Source of the DNA: Paludibacter sp.
GTDB lineage: Bacteria > Bacteroidota > Bacteroidia > Bacteroidales > Paludibacteraceae
Length of the DNA: 64,000 bases
Reading direction: 5' to 3'
Assembly: GCA_028690665.1 (NCBI GenBank)
Contig: JAQVAV010000004.1
Span: 124,001 to 188,000, forward strand
Positions 29,101 through 36,948 of this stretch are shown here, piece by piece. Below the pieces are notes generated by a model. The model saw nothing but the letters and a program-made list of their open reading frames with translations, did not search any database and was not told the DNA's origin. Position 1 is the stretch's first letter; the number at the start of each line of letters is the position of its first letter. A program made the translations under genes and the position numbers.

Positions 29101-29273
29101 TGCAGAGCCCTCGGATCTGCAAACCAACACCATGCCCCTTCAGAAGTTATTTTATTCCCTTCAAATATATTTTGCTCTTTATTATCTACATTTTGCCGAA
29201 CACTTTGTGAATAAAATGCAGCAGAGAAAATTATTAGCAACCCTACTAAAAAAAGTTTTCTTTGCGATACCAT
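26139..29273 (-). CDS. Secreted BNR-4/LamG multidomain protein with T9SS sorting tail
   Basis: A 1044-aa exported protein, probably polysaccharide-binding or -degrading. It has a signal peptide (KLFLVGLLIIFSAAFYSQ), then a beta-propeller-like region to about residue 440 with BNR-4 features (EGAWCWFADPRALHY, DHDSPSFLVLPDERIMIFYSR). A LamG-like domain spans about 470-650, an atrophied Ig-like domain about 655-730 (VSWTSSNTSLISNTGLVTL), and a second LamG-like domain about 745-945. A type A sorting domain closes it (FFPNPVGVNSKIKITS to the end). BNR-4 proteins include some ulvan and pectin-related lyases, but I cannot assign a substrate. The tail fits export by the T9SS encoded at 49.6-55.5 kb. 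Confidence 0.8.
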   Translation of the reverse strand: MVSQRKLFLVGLLIIFSAAFYSQSVRQNVDNKEQNIFEGNKITSEGAWCWFADPRALHYQNESGTINNTYIGYIDVHGNIKATQQNFNTGKNNEVLIRSYFQPDDHDSPSFLVLPDERIMIFYSRHTDEACFYYRISKKPGDITSLGTEKKLITADNTTYPSPFILSDDPDHIYLCWRGINWHPTIARISIPDENDDCNFDWGPYQMIQSTGARPYCKYYSNGKDKIYLTYTTGHPDNEYPNYVYFNYVDINTKQLKDIQGTTLSTIANGVHNVNKTTYPSSYPYAVVDTPTDQRDWVWQATLDTDGNPVIAMVQISNDKNTHNYYYVKWTGNSWRKTFLAYGGGKFHQSAGLELCYSGGMAIDDQQPNIVYCSVPVVGDNGTVYELKKFTVDEKGDISSTEQITSNSSLNNVRPYCVQNSGDTPLKLVWMHGNYYDWIVSSSCPKGFCTAIHSEWALPAYTTNLERGLLVDEKFTGDVNGTAYTTDGVLVSTAETSATITVTAPDSFSVSLTPYIYEGAYSGTIFKMGNITYGLNGTTQKPYVKIGHVVYNSQNLLGTSDVWQTTSRGTGGVWYTPTKLQYFNLSMTYENGTLKIYRNGLIDQSISVDDLTLGDVILGGFVGWIEDCRIYSRAINQDEVKQLTAISSSYTFDSSLSGAADLESLSVPQNIYTDVVLPTTTSSGTTVSWTSSNTSLISNTGLVTLSLTETNVTLTATVSGKSKNFNVVIHPRDITQNKKIAYKFETEDEYTLDGQRYVSDKSGKGNDAAVYGSAVIDGTLNTTANTASGFSTNGYAMAPAGMLNDLRSYSFLVKIKPASLANQPRILDFGSASTNSLLLRANAFTAGFKYNGGTTTLINSSSSLAVGREDLIALTYDAKTKTTKIYLNGSQTANSTSIAYEPYQLTEIGSNSRNYIGRTQWWDTSVASDNIDFNGTIDDFYVYDIALTNEEIIQIQNDNETGLISIGKQQAFFPNPVGVNSKIKITSSLSFSKYELTDISGRIIYSNNLTGNIIPAIHQKGLYILRLFPEHTNLLTYQAKLLVH

Positions 29274-29431
29274 AATTATTTTGTTTAACCATCACAAAAA
29301 TACCATTTTCAGAAAAATTATTTAGGTAATAAATCTGTCATTATAATGAAAATACTAACGGCTCATAGACCATATACATTCAGACAAAACCAATAAAATA
29401 ACATAGATCTCTCTTACCTGTAAATAAAAAA

Positions 29432-29471
29432 CCGAAAGAGTGCAGAAAAATTTTAAAGCACACTCTTTCGG
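29432..29471 (-). terminator. Terminator of rimM
   Basis: CCGAAAGAGTG and CACTCTTTCGG form a perfect 11-bp stem with an 18-nt loop. On the minus strand the downstream arm is followed by TTTTTTATTT, placing it as the end of the rimM transcript. Confidence 0.85.
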
Positions 29472-29499
29472 TCAGTCGTTTGTATAATATCAGAAAAAC

Positions 29500-30018
29500 C
29501 TAAAGTTCCAAAAGTCCTTCTGGCAAAGAGACATAAAGAATCTTGTTTTCATGATCGATTTCTTTCACATAGTCCTCACCAACAGGGATCAACAATTCCT
29601 CACCATCTTTTTCAACAATAAATAAGACATTTTCTGTTGTTTGGTCAACTTCACTAATAACACCAATCGCCCCATGTTCGGTGTCAATCAGGGTAAATCC
29701 TTCAAAATATTCCACCCCAATTTCGTCGTTTTCAACCTTATCAAGATGTTTCTTCTCAAGATAAATAATTTTACCCATAAAATTACGTGCTTTTTCATCC
29801 GTATCAATTCCGTCAAACATCAATAAACCTGTTGAATTCGTTTTAAATCGGTATTCTTCTATAAAAAACGGAACAGGGATTCCATCCATCTCAATAATAA
29901 AATAAGTAATATCCTCTTTATCAAAAACATCCGTAGAAAAGCTAAACGACATCTCTCCATTAACTCCATGTGGTTTATTTATTTCTCCAATCGGGAATAA
30001 ATTTTCTTTCAAAATCAT
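29500..30018 (-). CDS. rimM: 16S rRNA processing protein RimM
   Basis: RimM binds ribosomal protein S19 and helps mature the 30S subunit head. The 172-aa protein begins with the family pattern IGEINKPHGVNGEMSF, followed by a barrel domain, and its C-terminal PRC-barrel carries VEYFEGFTLIDTEHGAIG and ELLIPVGEDYVKEID. The gene stands alone here, with its own terminator and a 327-bp divergent gap upstream. Confidence 0.93.
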   Translation of the reverse strand: MILKENLFPIGEINKPHGVNGEMSFSFSTDVFDKEDITYFIIEMDGIPVPFFIEEYRFKTNSTGLLMFDGIDTDEKARNFMGKIIYLEKKHLDKVENDEIGVEYFEGFTLIDTEHGAIGVISEVDQTTENVLFIVEKDGEELLIPVGEDYVKEIDHENKILYVSLPEGLLEL

Positions 30019-30142
30019 TTTTTATTTTTTTGAATTTGTACTGCACTGCACTGCTACATTTTGAAGAACAAAAATACATAAAAAATACAGATAGAAAGCC
30101 TAAACCGATTATTGCACCCATTTAGTCAATTATTGTATTCTT

Positions 30143-30189
30143 TTGTGTCAATAATTACACAAGTGAGATTATGTGTTTACTTATCTTTG
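30143..30189 (+). promoter_or_regulatory. Possible promoter and palindrome upstream of the GH28 gene
   Basis: TATCTTTG at 30182-30189 fits the TAnnTTTG -7 consensus. A palindrome TTGTGT-N8-ACACAA (30143-30162) lies just upstream, its right half at the position expected for the -33 element. The rest of the 30019-30345 gap is A/T-rich with a short TGCACTGCACTGC repeat near rimM and shows no gene. Regulation by a dimeric factor is an inference from spacing. Confidence 0.4.
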
Positions 30190-30345
30190 AACTTGTAAGG
30201 ATTACAGGGTATTTAATAATTTCAGCAGATATTAAACCTTATAAAACACAGCAAATAAATAAAAATAGGACATTTTTCCTTAACAAGATATTACTCATTT
30301 ATCAGACAAACATAATTGTAAAAAAGATTACCGATTTAGTTATTT

Positions 30346-31983
30346 ATGAAGTCATTTACAAACAATTTATTTTTAGTTTTAAGCATTATAGTTTTTTGTA
30401 TTTCTCCTATAAACTCTATATATGCCGAAAAAAACAAGCCCATCAATAATGTCCAAATAAAATCTTATTACAAAGATCTGCCTTTCAAAATGGATATACT
30501 GAAAGTACCTTCATTTAAAAAGTACTCAGTAAATATTACCGATTTTGGAGCAGTAGGAGACGGACTTACACTAAACACAGAAGCTATTAATAAAGCAATA
30601 AAATCCGTATCGGACAAAGGAGGAGGAACGGTAATAGTTCCGCAGGGAATCTGGCTGACCGGGCCTATCACAATGTTGAGCAATGTAAATCTGTTTACAG
30701 AACAAAATTCAATGATACTTTTCAGTTCCGATTTTAATCTTTACCCCATTGTCGACGCTATTTTTGAAGGCTTAAACACCAAACGCTGTCAATCGCCAAT
30801 CACAGCAAAAAATGCCGAAAATATAGCGATTACAGGATATGGAATAATTGATGGATCCGGAGATGCATGGCGTCCTGTAAAAAAAGAAAAATTGACTGAT
30901 CGTCAGTTTCGAAATTTAGTCAAGAGTGGAGGTGTGCTTAGCGAGGATAAAAAAACATGGTATCCAAGCCAATCATCTATGAAAGGTCAATCATATTGTG
31001 TAGACCAGAATGTACCTGTAGGTATTTCCACAAACGTAGAATGGCAATCAATACATGATTTTCTGCGACCGGTCATGGTAAACTTCATAAATTGCAAGAA
31101 TATCCTACTTGATGGTGTAACATTTCAAAACTCTCCGGCATGGAATCTTCATCCTCTTATGTCGGACAATATCATAATCAATAATATTACCGTTCGTAAT
31201 CCCTGGTATTCTCAAAACGGAGACGGTATCGACCTCGAATCGTGCACAAATACCCTGATCGTAAATTCAAATTTTGATGTAGGCGATGATGCCATTTGCA
31301 TGAAATCCGGGAAAAACGAAGATGGCCGTTCGCGCAATCGCCCTACAGCCAATGTAATAGTTTACAACTGTGTAGTTTATCACGGCCACGGCGGATTCGT
31401 TGTGGGAAGTGAAATGTCTGGCGATGTAAGAAATATCATAGTAAATAAGTGCAGCTTTCTCGGAACAGATGTAGGCTTGCGTTTTAAAAGTACCCGTGGG
31501 CGTGGAGGTATTGTAGAAAACATCTATATTGAGAACATTAATATGACAGATATTCCTACTGATCCACTATTGTTCGATCTATTTTATGGAGGAAAAAGCC
31601 CTGCCGAAGAAGATTATGTAGAAACAACGGACAGTAGTTCCAAAATTCCGCCGGTAACAGTCGAAACTCCATGTTTTCGAAATATCTTTATTAGCAATGT
31701 CATTTCAAACAATTCAAACAGAGCTATGTATTTCAACGGATTACCAGAAATGAAAGTACAAAATGTAAAAATAGAAGATTCTGTATTTCATTCTAAAATC
31801 GGTGCTGTTATCAATCAAACAAATGGTATTGTAATGAAAAATGTAAAAATAGATAACAGCGTTGGAGAAGTAGTTCAGCTTCAAAATGTTGAAAATGGCG
31901 TTTTTGAGAATATTTCTAATAGTAAAGGAGAGGCAAAACAAATCAAACAAGTTGGCCAGAATATCAGCATTCTTATCAAATAA
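30346..31983 (+). CDS. Glycoside hydrolase family 28 (polygalacturonase-like)
   Basis: Hydrolyses pectic polysaccharides, probably a polygalacturonan or rhamnogalacturonan. The 545-aa protein has a signal peptide (LFLVLSIIVFCISPINSIYA) and a right-handed beta-helix. Family acids appear in NGDGIDLESC and GDDAICMKSG around residues 298-323, with the histidine motif GHGGFVVGSEMSG near 345. Repeated short strands (VQNVKIEDSVF, MKNVKIDNS) make up the C-terminal coils. No T9SS tail is present. It is followed after about 98 bp by a DUF4861 gene, a frequent partner in pectin loci. Confidence 0.9.
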   Translation: MKSFTNNLFLVLSIIVFCISPINSIYAEKNKPINNVQIKSYYKDLPFKMDILKVPSFKKYSVNITDFGAVGDGLTLNTEAINKAIKSVSDKGGGTVIVPQGIWLTGPITMLSNVNLFTEQNSMILFSSDFNLYPIVDAIFEGLNTKRCQSPITAKNAENIAITGYGIIDGSGDAWRPVKKEKLTDRQFRNLVKSGGVLSEDKKTWYPSQSSMKGQSYCVDQNVPVGISTNVEWQSIHDFLRPVMVNFINCKNILLDGVTFQNSPAWNLHPLMSDNIIINNITVRNPWYSQNGDGIDLESCTNTLIVNSNFDVGDDAICMKSGKNEDGRSRNRPTANVIVYNCVVYHGHGGFVVGSEMSGDVRNIIVNKCSFLGTDVGLRFKSTRGRGGIVENIYIENINMTDIPTDPLLFDLFYGGKSPAEEDYVETTDSSSKIPPVTVETPCFRNIFISNVISNNSNRAMYFNGLPEMKVQNVKIEDSVFHSKIGAVINQTNGIVMKNVKIDNSVGEVVQLQNVENGVFENISNSKGEAKQIKQVGQNISILIK

Positions 31984-32009
31984 TCAAAATCCATAGTTTT
32001 TTTATAAAG

Positions 32010-32039
32010 CGCAAAGTAACCGTTTTTGGTATCTTTGCG
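32010..32039 (+). promoter_or_regulatory. Palindrome combining a hairpin with a -7 element between GH28 and DUF4861
   Basis: CGCAAAG-TA-ACC-GTTTTT-GGT-AT-CTTTGCG is a 30-bp interrupted palindrome. Its right arm contains TATCTTTG (32030-32037), a TAnnTTTG -7 match, 45 bp before the DUF4861 start, and it is followed by TTTTATG. It could end the GH28 transcript, start or regulate the next one, or do both. Confidence 0.5.
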
Positions 32040-32081
32040 TTTTATGCTTTTACTCAAAACTCTTTTTAAACAAGAAAATAC

Positions 32082-33269
32082 ATGAAGACAAAATTTCTGC
32101 TTTCTGCTTTCTTATTAGCATCTTTTACATTGCCCGCCGCACAACTAAAAATTACGGTAAAAAATCCAAATCTGTCAGATGTAAAGAATGCACCAATTGT
32201 ACTTAAACTTGCAAAATATTCAAAGATAAAAACCAAAGACAGAGCTAAATTAGCCATTTTTGTAAATAACGAACAGATATCAAGTCAATTAGATGATCTA
32301 AATCATGATGGCACTCCGGATGAACTTATTTTTCTGCTCGACATGAAGGCCTCCGGCTCTCAGAAAGTAATTGTAAAAACAATTAGAGACAAGAAACGTA
32401 AAAAATTTCCAACCGAAGTTTATACCGATTTAATCAAAAAAAACAAAAACGGCAAACATCAGTTTGTAACAGAGGTTTCGTCCGATAAAAATAATATGTA
32501 TAATCAAATGCATCATCATGGAGTTGCCTTTGAATCCTCAATAATGGCATACAGAATTTATTTTGACAACAAAAGTACAATTGACATTTATGGAAAAAAG
32601 AAGCAAAGATTAGAAATTGCAGATACAGGTTGGTATCCGACAGATAAACAGCTAGCTGAAGGCTATGGCGATGATATTTTGCTTGTTTCAGGTTGGGTCG
32701 GTGTTGGAACTGTAAAAGGCTGGAATGGAGAAAAGGCTACTCACATTGATAAGTTTGACAAACGTACACAACGTATTGTGGCAACCGGAAATCTGAGAAC
32801 CGTAGTCGAAAGCGAAGTAGAAGGCTGGCAATATGAAGGTAAAAAAATAAACATGACTGTTCGTTACATTTTATATGCCCGTCACAGAGATGCACAATGC
32901 GAAATAACAGCTTCTGAAGATATTGACAATCTTGCAACCGGAGTACAACAAATTGGAGAAGGAGAACTCTTGCAGTGTGCAGGGTTGGTCGGCTCATGGG
33001 GAACCTACTTTCCACAACCCGACAGCGTAAAATACGGTAAGGAAACAGTGGGTCTGGGAGTTCATGTTCCACAACGATATTTTGGCAAACAAGTGCAAAG
33101 TGGAGTAAATAACCTGATACTTATGCCCTATAAAAAAGGAGAAACATTGCACTTCTACCTTACTGCCGCTTGGAACAAAGAAGAAAAAGACCCCTATCTT
33201 TCTGCCGACCAATTCTTTGCTTATCTCAAAAACTGGGAAAATTCACTTCAGGATTTAGTTGTAGAATAA
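32082..33269 (+). CDS. DUF4861 domain protein, exported
   Basis: A 395-aa protein with a signal peptide (FLLSAFLLASFTLPAAQ) and features I recognise from DUF4861: a central MHHHGVAFESSIMAYRIYFD, GWYPTDKQLAEGYGDDIL and later QIGEGELLQCAGLVGSWGTYFP. The biochemical function is not settled; family members often occur in pectin-degradation loci, which agrees with the GH28 gene immediately upstream on the same strand. There are no membrane helices beyond the signal and no T9SS tail, so a periplasmic location is likely. Confidence 0.85.
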   Translation: MKTKFLLSAFLLASFTLPAAQLKITVKNPNLSDVKNAPIVLKLAKYSKIKTKDRAKLAIFVNNEQISSQLDDLNHDGTPDELIFLLDMKASGSQKVIVKTIRDKKRKKFPTEVYTDLIKKNKNGKHQFVTEVSSDKNNMYNQMHHHGVAFESSIMAYRIYFDNKSTIDIYGKKKQRLEIADTGWYPTDKQLAEGYGDDILLVSGWVGVGTVKGWNGEKATHIDKFDKRTQRIVATGNLRTVVESEVEGWQYEGKKINMTVRYILYARHRDAQCEITASEDIDNLATGVQQIGEGELLQCAGLVGSWGTYFPQPDSVKYGKETVGLGVHVPQRYFGKQVQSGVNNLILMPYKKGETLHFYLTAAWNKEEKDPYLSADQFFAYLKNWENSLQDLVVE

Positions 33270-33315
33270 ACAAGAAACAATTAGCAATCGTATAAAGGAT
33301 CCATAAAACGGACCT

Positions 33316-33349
33316 AAGCTTACCGGTTTTAATACTGGCAAGCTTTTTT
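33316..33349 (+). terminator. Terminator after the DUF4861 gene
   Basis: AAGCTTACCGG and CTGGCAAGCTT form an 11-bp stem with one mismatch and one wobble around an 8-nt loop, followed by six T residues. Confidence 0.8.
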
Positions 33350-33395
33350 CATTGTTTAAAATGTTTTATAAATTTGCAGTTCAATATATGTATCC

Positions 33396-34028
33396 ATGAT
33401 TCAATTCGACAAAGTTTGTAAACATTTCTCACAAGATTTCATTCTGAATAACTTTTGCTATGAGGTGGCAAAAGGAGACAAAGTACTCATTACCGGCCGC
33501 TCTGGAATTGGAAAAACCACTTTATTCCGACTAATTCTCGGATTTGAGACTCCGGATTCAGGCACAATCAGCTTTGACAACGAAGTTATTAATGAAAAAA
33601 CAGTGTGGAATGTACGGCGGAAGATAGCTTATGTCGGTCAGGAAACCACGATCGGACAAGGAAAAGTCGAAAACTTTTTCAAGGAAACTCTTTCGTTGAA
33701 ATCAAATATTCCAATCAAAAGCACTGCTTTGCACAATGTAGATGAACTGTTTGCATTATTTTACCTCACAAAAGACATGCTTCAAAAAAATATCGAAGAC
33801 TTGTCAGGCGGTGAACGCCAGCGCGTTGCCATTATAAATGCTATTTTGCTCCAGCGAAAAGTATTTTTACTTGATGAATTTACTTCCGCACTCGACTCTG
33901 AACTGAAAAATATTGTGGCGACCTATTTTTTCAACCAGCCGGAATACACGGTAATGGCCATTTCGCATGATACGCTGAACTTAGAATGCTGCAAAAACGT
34001 AAGACATTTAAAACTTGACTCATTATGA
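33396..34028 (+). CDS. fetA: ABC exporter ATP-binding protein, FetA (YbbL)-like
   Basis: The ATPase subunit of a two-component ABC system. The 210-aa protein shows Walker A GRSGIGKTT near residue 35, the signature LSGGERQR near residue 138 and Walker B KVFLLDEFTSALD. Its stop overlaps the next start by 4 bp (ATGA), and that partner is a UPF0014-type permease. In E. coli the FetAB pair exports iron and limits oxidative stress. Assignment of iron as substrate here is by family and is not visible in the sequence. Confidence 0.8.
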   Translation: MIQFDKVCKHFSQDFILNNFCYEVAKGDKVLITGRSGIGKTTLFRLILGFETPDSGTISFDNEVINEKTVWNVRRKIAYVGQETTIGQGKVENFFKETLSLKSNIPIKSTALHNVDELFALFYLTKDMLQKNIEDLSGGERQRVAIINAILLQRKVFLLDEFTSALDSELKNIVATYFFNQPEYTVMAISHDTLNLECCKNVRHLKLDSL

Positions 34029-34825
34029 ACGGAGCTCACGAACTGACTATCCTGTCAATGATAATGACCGCAGTTTTACTGCTGGTTCCTATATTAGTAT
34101 TTTTCTATCTGAAAATGGGTATAATCAAAAACCTGTTAATTTCAACTGTACGTATGACCATTCAATTGTTATTAATCGGTTTTTTTCTGGAATTTCTCTT
34201 CAAACTGAATCATTGGGCCGTAAATCTTGCTTGGTTTATGGTTATGATCACCGTCGCTATGTTTGCAACGATAAAGAACTCACAACTACAGGTGAAACAC
34301 TTTGCCCGACCAGTCCTCATTTCATTTGTATTGTCCAATCTATTTATTGTTATCTATTTCAATTTTTTTATCGTCAGGCTCAACTATATTTTCGATGCCA
34401 AATACCTGATTGCCATTGGAGGAATGGTTTTAGGAAATTCATTGCGCGCAAATGTGGTCGGGTTGGGTGATTTTTATAAAATGGTAAAGCGAGATGAACA
34501 GCTTTATTACTACCGGCTTTCGCTCGGGGCAGGTCGGTTTGAAGCGCTCATGCCATTTATTCAGCGCAGCTTTAAAGCAGCTATCAATCCCACACTTGCC
34601 AACATGAGCACAATGGGCATTGTATCATTACCAGGAATGATGACCGGACAAATTCTCGGAGGTTCGGTTCCGTTGGAAGCTATCAAATATCAGTTAGCCA
34701 TTATGGTGGCTATTATTGCAGCCACAGTTATCAGTATAGGATTAAGTATTTTATTGACAGTAGGCAGCTCATTCGACAAATATGGCAGAATGAAAACGGA
34801 TATTTTAGTAAAAAAGCAGAACTAA
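34025..34825 (+). CDS. fetB: UPF0014 family ABC permease, FetB (YbbM)-like
   Basis: A 266-aa integral membrane protein with six or seven hydrophobic segments starting at about residues 9-30, and the conserved cytoplasmic block YYYRLSLGAGRFEALMPFIQRSFKAA followed by MSTMGIVSLPGMMTGQILGG, typical of UPF0014. It overlaps the ATPase gene by 4 bp, so the two are translated together. The likely role is metal (iron) export with that ATPase. Confidence 0.82.
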   Translation: MNGAHELTILSMIMTAVLLLVPILVFFYLKMGIIKNLLISTVRMTIQLLLIGFFLEFLFKLNHWAVNLAWFMVMITVAMFATIKNSQLQVKHFARPVLISFVLSNLFIVIYFNFFIVRLNYIFDAKYLIAIGGMVLGNSLRANVVGLGDFYKMVKRDEQLYYYRLSLGAGRFEALMPFIQRSFKAAINPTLANMSTMGIVSLPGMMTGQILGGSVPLEAIKYQLAIMVAIIAATVISIGLSILLTVGSSFDKYGRMKTDILVKKQN

Positions 34826-34905
34826 TCTTCGGCCTTTTCTATTTTATTCAAAGGAACTCCTGTTGTTATTCTGTTTCTATAAACCCACTCTGCATATAAA
34901 AAAAC

Positions 34906-34944
34906 AACTACCTGTTGCCTAAAGCAAACAAGTAGTTATTTTTT
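34906..34944. terminator. Bidirectional terminator between fetB and hisS
   Basis: AACTACCTGTT and AACAAGTAGTT pair with one mismatch around the loop GCCTAAAGCA. Seven A residues precede it and seven T residues follow within a few bases, so it can serve the convergent fetB and hisS transcripts. Confidence 0.75.
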
Positions 34945-35002
34945 TATTCTAAATCTGATCTGTTTTATTTAATCAGCAGCCTATTTCTAAAAACGGATAC
35001 AA

Positions 35003-36361
35003 TTAAAAAGCATTCATAACTTCTTCCAGTGTCGAAAGTTTCTGCTCTCCTGTTTTCATATCTTTGAGCATCACTTTCTGTTCATTCATCTCTGTTTCAC
35101 CAACAATTGCCACGTAAGGGATTCGTTTGTTGTCGGCATAAGTCATCTGTTTCTTCATCTTGGCAGGTTCCGGATAAATTTCGGCATTGATTCCTTTTGC
35201 ACGCAAAGCATTTACCCATGGCAAAGCATACATAAGTTCCCGGTCTCCGAAACTTACAAATAAAATCTGTGTCTGTTCAACAGAAGTTTCCGGATAAAGA
35301 TTCAATTGATTCAATACATCGTAGATCCGGTCGGCTCCAAATGAAATACCTACTCCGGAAACTCCATCCATACCAAAAACTCCCGTCAGATTATCGTAGC
35401 GTCCGCCGCCGGTAATGCTTCCGATTTGAACATCTAACGCTTTAACTTCAAAAATAGCTCCGGTATAATAATTCAATCCGCGGGCCAATGTCAGATCAAG
35501 TTCAATTTGTGTCTGAACTTTCATGGTTTCACAAAATGCGAAAATAGTCTCCATTTCGGAAATCCCTTTCATACCTATTTCCGAATCAGCAAGCACAGCC
35601 TTCAGTTGATTTAATTTTTCGGCATTTGTACCGGTAAGTTTTAAAATAGGCTGTAATTTTTCAATTGCTTCCTGCGAAATACCTTTCGAGGCAATCTCTT
35701 CATTAACCTTTTCCAGCCCAATCTTGTCCATTTTGTCAATGGCTACCGTAATATCTGTAATTTTCTCGGCTTCTCCGATAATTTCGGCAATACCTGAAAG
35801 AATTTTCCGGTTATTAATCTTAACTACAACATTGATTTTCAACCGACGATAAACCTCATCAACAATCTGAATTAATTCCAGTTCGTTCAACAAAGAATCG
35901 CTTCCGACCACATCAACATCGCACTGATAAAATTCACGATAACGACCTTTCTGAGGACGATCGGCACGCCAAACCGGCTGGATCTGATAACGCTTGAACG
36001 GGAATGCAATTTTGTCTCTGTTCTGAACAACAAAACGGGCAAAAGGTACTGTTAAATCATATCGCAATCCTTTTTCCGAAATTTTATTAGTCAATTTCAC
36101 ACTATTCCGTCCAAGCAATTCTTCATCGCCCAACCCGGACATAAAATCTCCGGAATTCAATATTTTAAAAAGTAATTTATCTCCTTCATCGCCATATTTT
36201 CCCATCAAAGTAGAAAGATTTTCCATAGCAGGTGTTTCAATCTGCTGAAAACCATACAACCTGAATACATCCTTGATAGTATTGAAAATATAATTGCGGT
36301 TCGCCATTTCCTGTGGCGTAAAATCACGGGTTCCTTTCGGAATGGAAGGTTTTTGTGCCAT
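35003..36361 (-). CDS. hisS: Histidyl-tRNA synthetase
   Basis: Charges tRNA-His. The 452-aa class II synthetase begins [16 protein letters not shown], has motif 2 around [21 protein letters not shown] near residue 130, the histidine-binding segment [12 protein letters not shown] near residue 296 and motif 3 in [13 protein letters not shown] with [13 protein letters not shown]. The C-terminal anticodon-binding domain ends the protein. It stands 136 bp from rpsO on the same strand, with the rpsO terminator between. Confidence 0.96.
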   Translation of the reverse strand: MAQKPSIPKGTRDFTPQEMANRNYIFNTIKDVFRLYGFQQIETPAMENLSTLMGKYGDEGDKLLFKILNSGDFMSGLGDEELLGRNSVKLTNKISEKGLRYDLTVPFARFVVQNRDKIAFPFKRYQIQPVWRADRPQKGRYREFYQCDVDVVGSDSLLNELELIQIVDEVYRRLKINVVVKINNRKILSGIAEIIGEAEKITDITVAIDKMDKIGLEKVNEEIASKGISQEAIEKLQPILKLTGTNAEKLNQLKAVLADSEIGMKGISEMETIFAFCETMKVQTQIELDLTLARGLNYYTGAIFEVKALDVQIGSITGGGRYDNLTGVFGMDGVSGVGISFGADRIYDVLNQLNLYPETSVEQTQILFVSFGDRELMYALPWVNALRAKGINAEIYPEPAKMKKQMTYADNKRIPYVAIVGETEMNEQKVMLKDMKTGEQKLSTLEEVMNAF

Positions 36362-36442
36362 AAATATTCACCTCAAAAGAGTAATTTTTAAAAGTCTGTT
36401 TCAGTTCATCAAACTCCGTATCCGGACTGATATTTATGAAAA

Positions 36443-36475
36443 AAGGCATTTCAAAAAATAATTTTGAAACGCCTT
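36443..36475 (-). terminator. Terminator of rpsO
   Basis: On the minus strand AAGGCGTTTCAAAAT pairs with the downstream arm ATTTTTTGAAATGCCTT with minor mismatches, and TTTTTTC follows. It lies about 25 bp after the rpsO stop. Confidence 0.8.
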
Positions 36476-36497
36476 CTTATAAGTTAGAAAGCCGGGA

Positions 36498-36767
36498 TTA
36501 TTTTCTGATACCCAACTCTTTGATAATTACGCGGTAACGTGCGATGTCTTTTTCTTTCAGATAATCAAGTAAACGACGACGTTTACCTACCAACATTACA
36601 AGAGCGCGTTCTGTACTATGATCTTTACGATTTGACTTCATGTGTTCAGTCAAATGGTCGATACGGTATGAGAACAATGCTATCTGGCCTTCAGCTGAGC
36701 CAGTATCAGTGATCGACTTTCCGTATTTACCAAAGATTTCTTGTTTTTTCTCTGTAGTTAAATACAT
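36498..36767 (-). CDS. rpsO: 30S ribosomal protein S15
   Basis: A primary 16S rRNA-binding protein of the small-subunit platform. The 89-aa protein has the family length and the hallmark SAEGQIALFSYRIDHLTEHMKS, followed by RALVMLVGKRRRLLDYLKE. Upstream on the minus strand a TATCTTTG at 36858-36851 fits the -7 consensus and is followed by about 80 nt of leader, space in which many S15 genes carry autoregulatory structure. I see no clear pseudoknot. Confidence 0.97.
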   Translation of the reverse strand: MYLTTEKKQEIFGKYGKSITDTGSAEGQIALFSYRIDHLTEHMKSNRKDHSTERALVMLVGKRRRLLDYLKEKDIARYRVIIKELGIRK

Positions 36768-36948
36768 GATAAATAAGAATATATGAAATTTCTAAATACA
36801 AGCTTAGCCTTGCACTCATCACAAAACTATACACTTGATTTTTGAGCTTGCAAAGATATAAATTTTATTTCAAAATCATGCAACTCATTCTAAATTAATT
36901 TAAGAAGAGACATTTACTGTAGACTGGAATCGATTGTAAAACGAATTT

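Noticed and set aside
30171-30449. Short plus-strand frame before the GH28 gene
   Set aside because: It overlaps the signal peptide of GH28 in another phase and runs through the predicted promoter.
34015-34470. Open frame overlapping fetB in another phase
   Set aside because: fetB has clear UPF0014 motifs and membrane segments; the alternative frame has neither and is only half as long.
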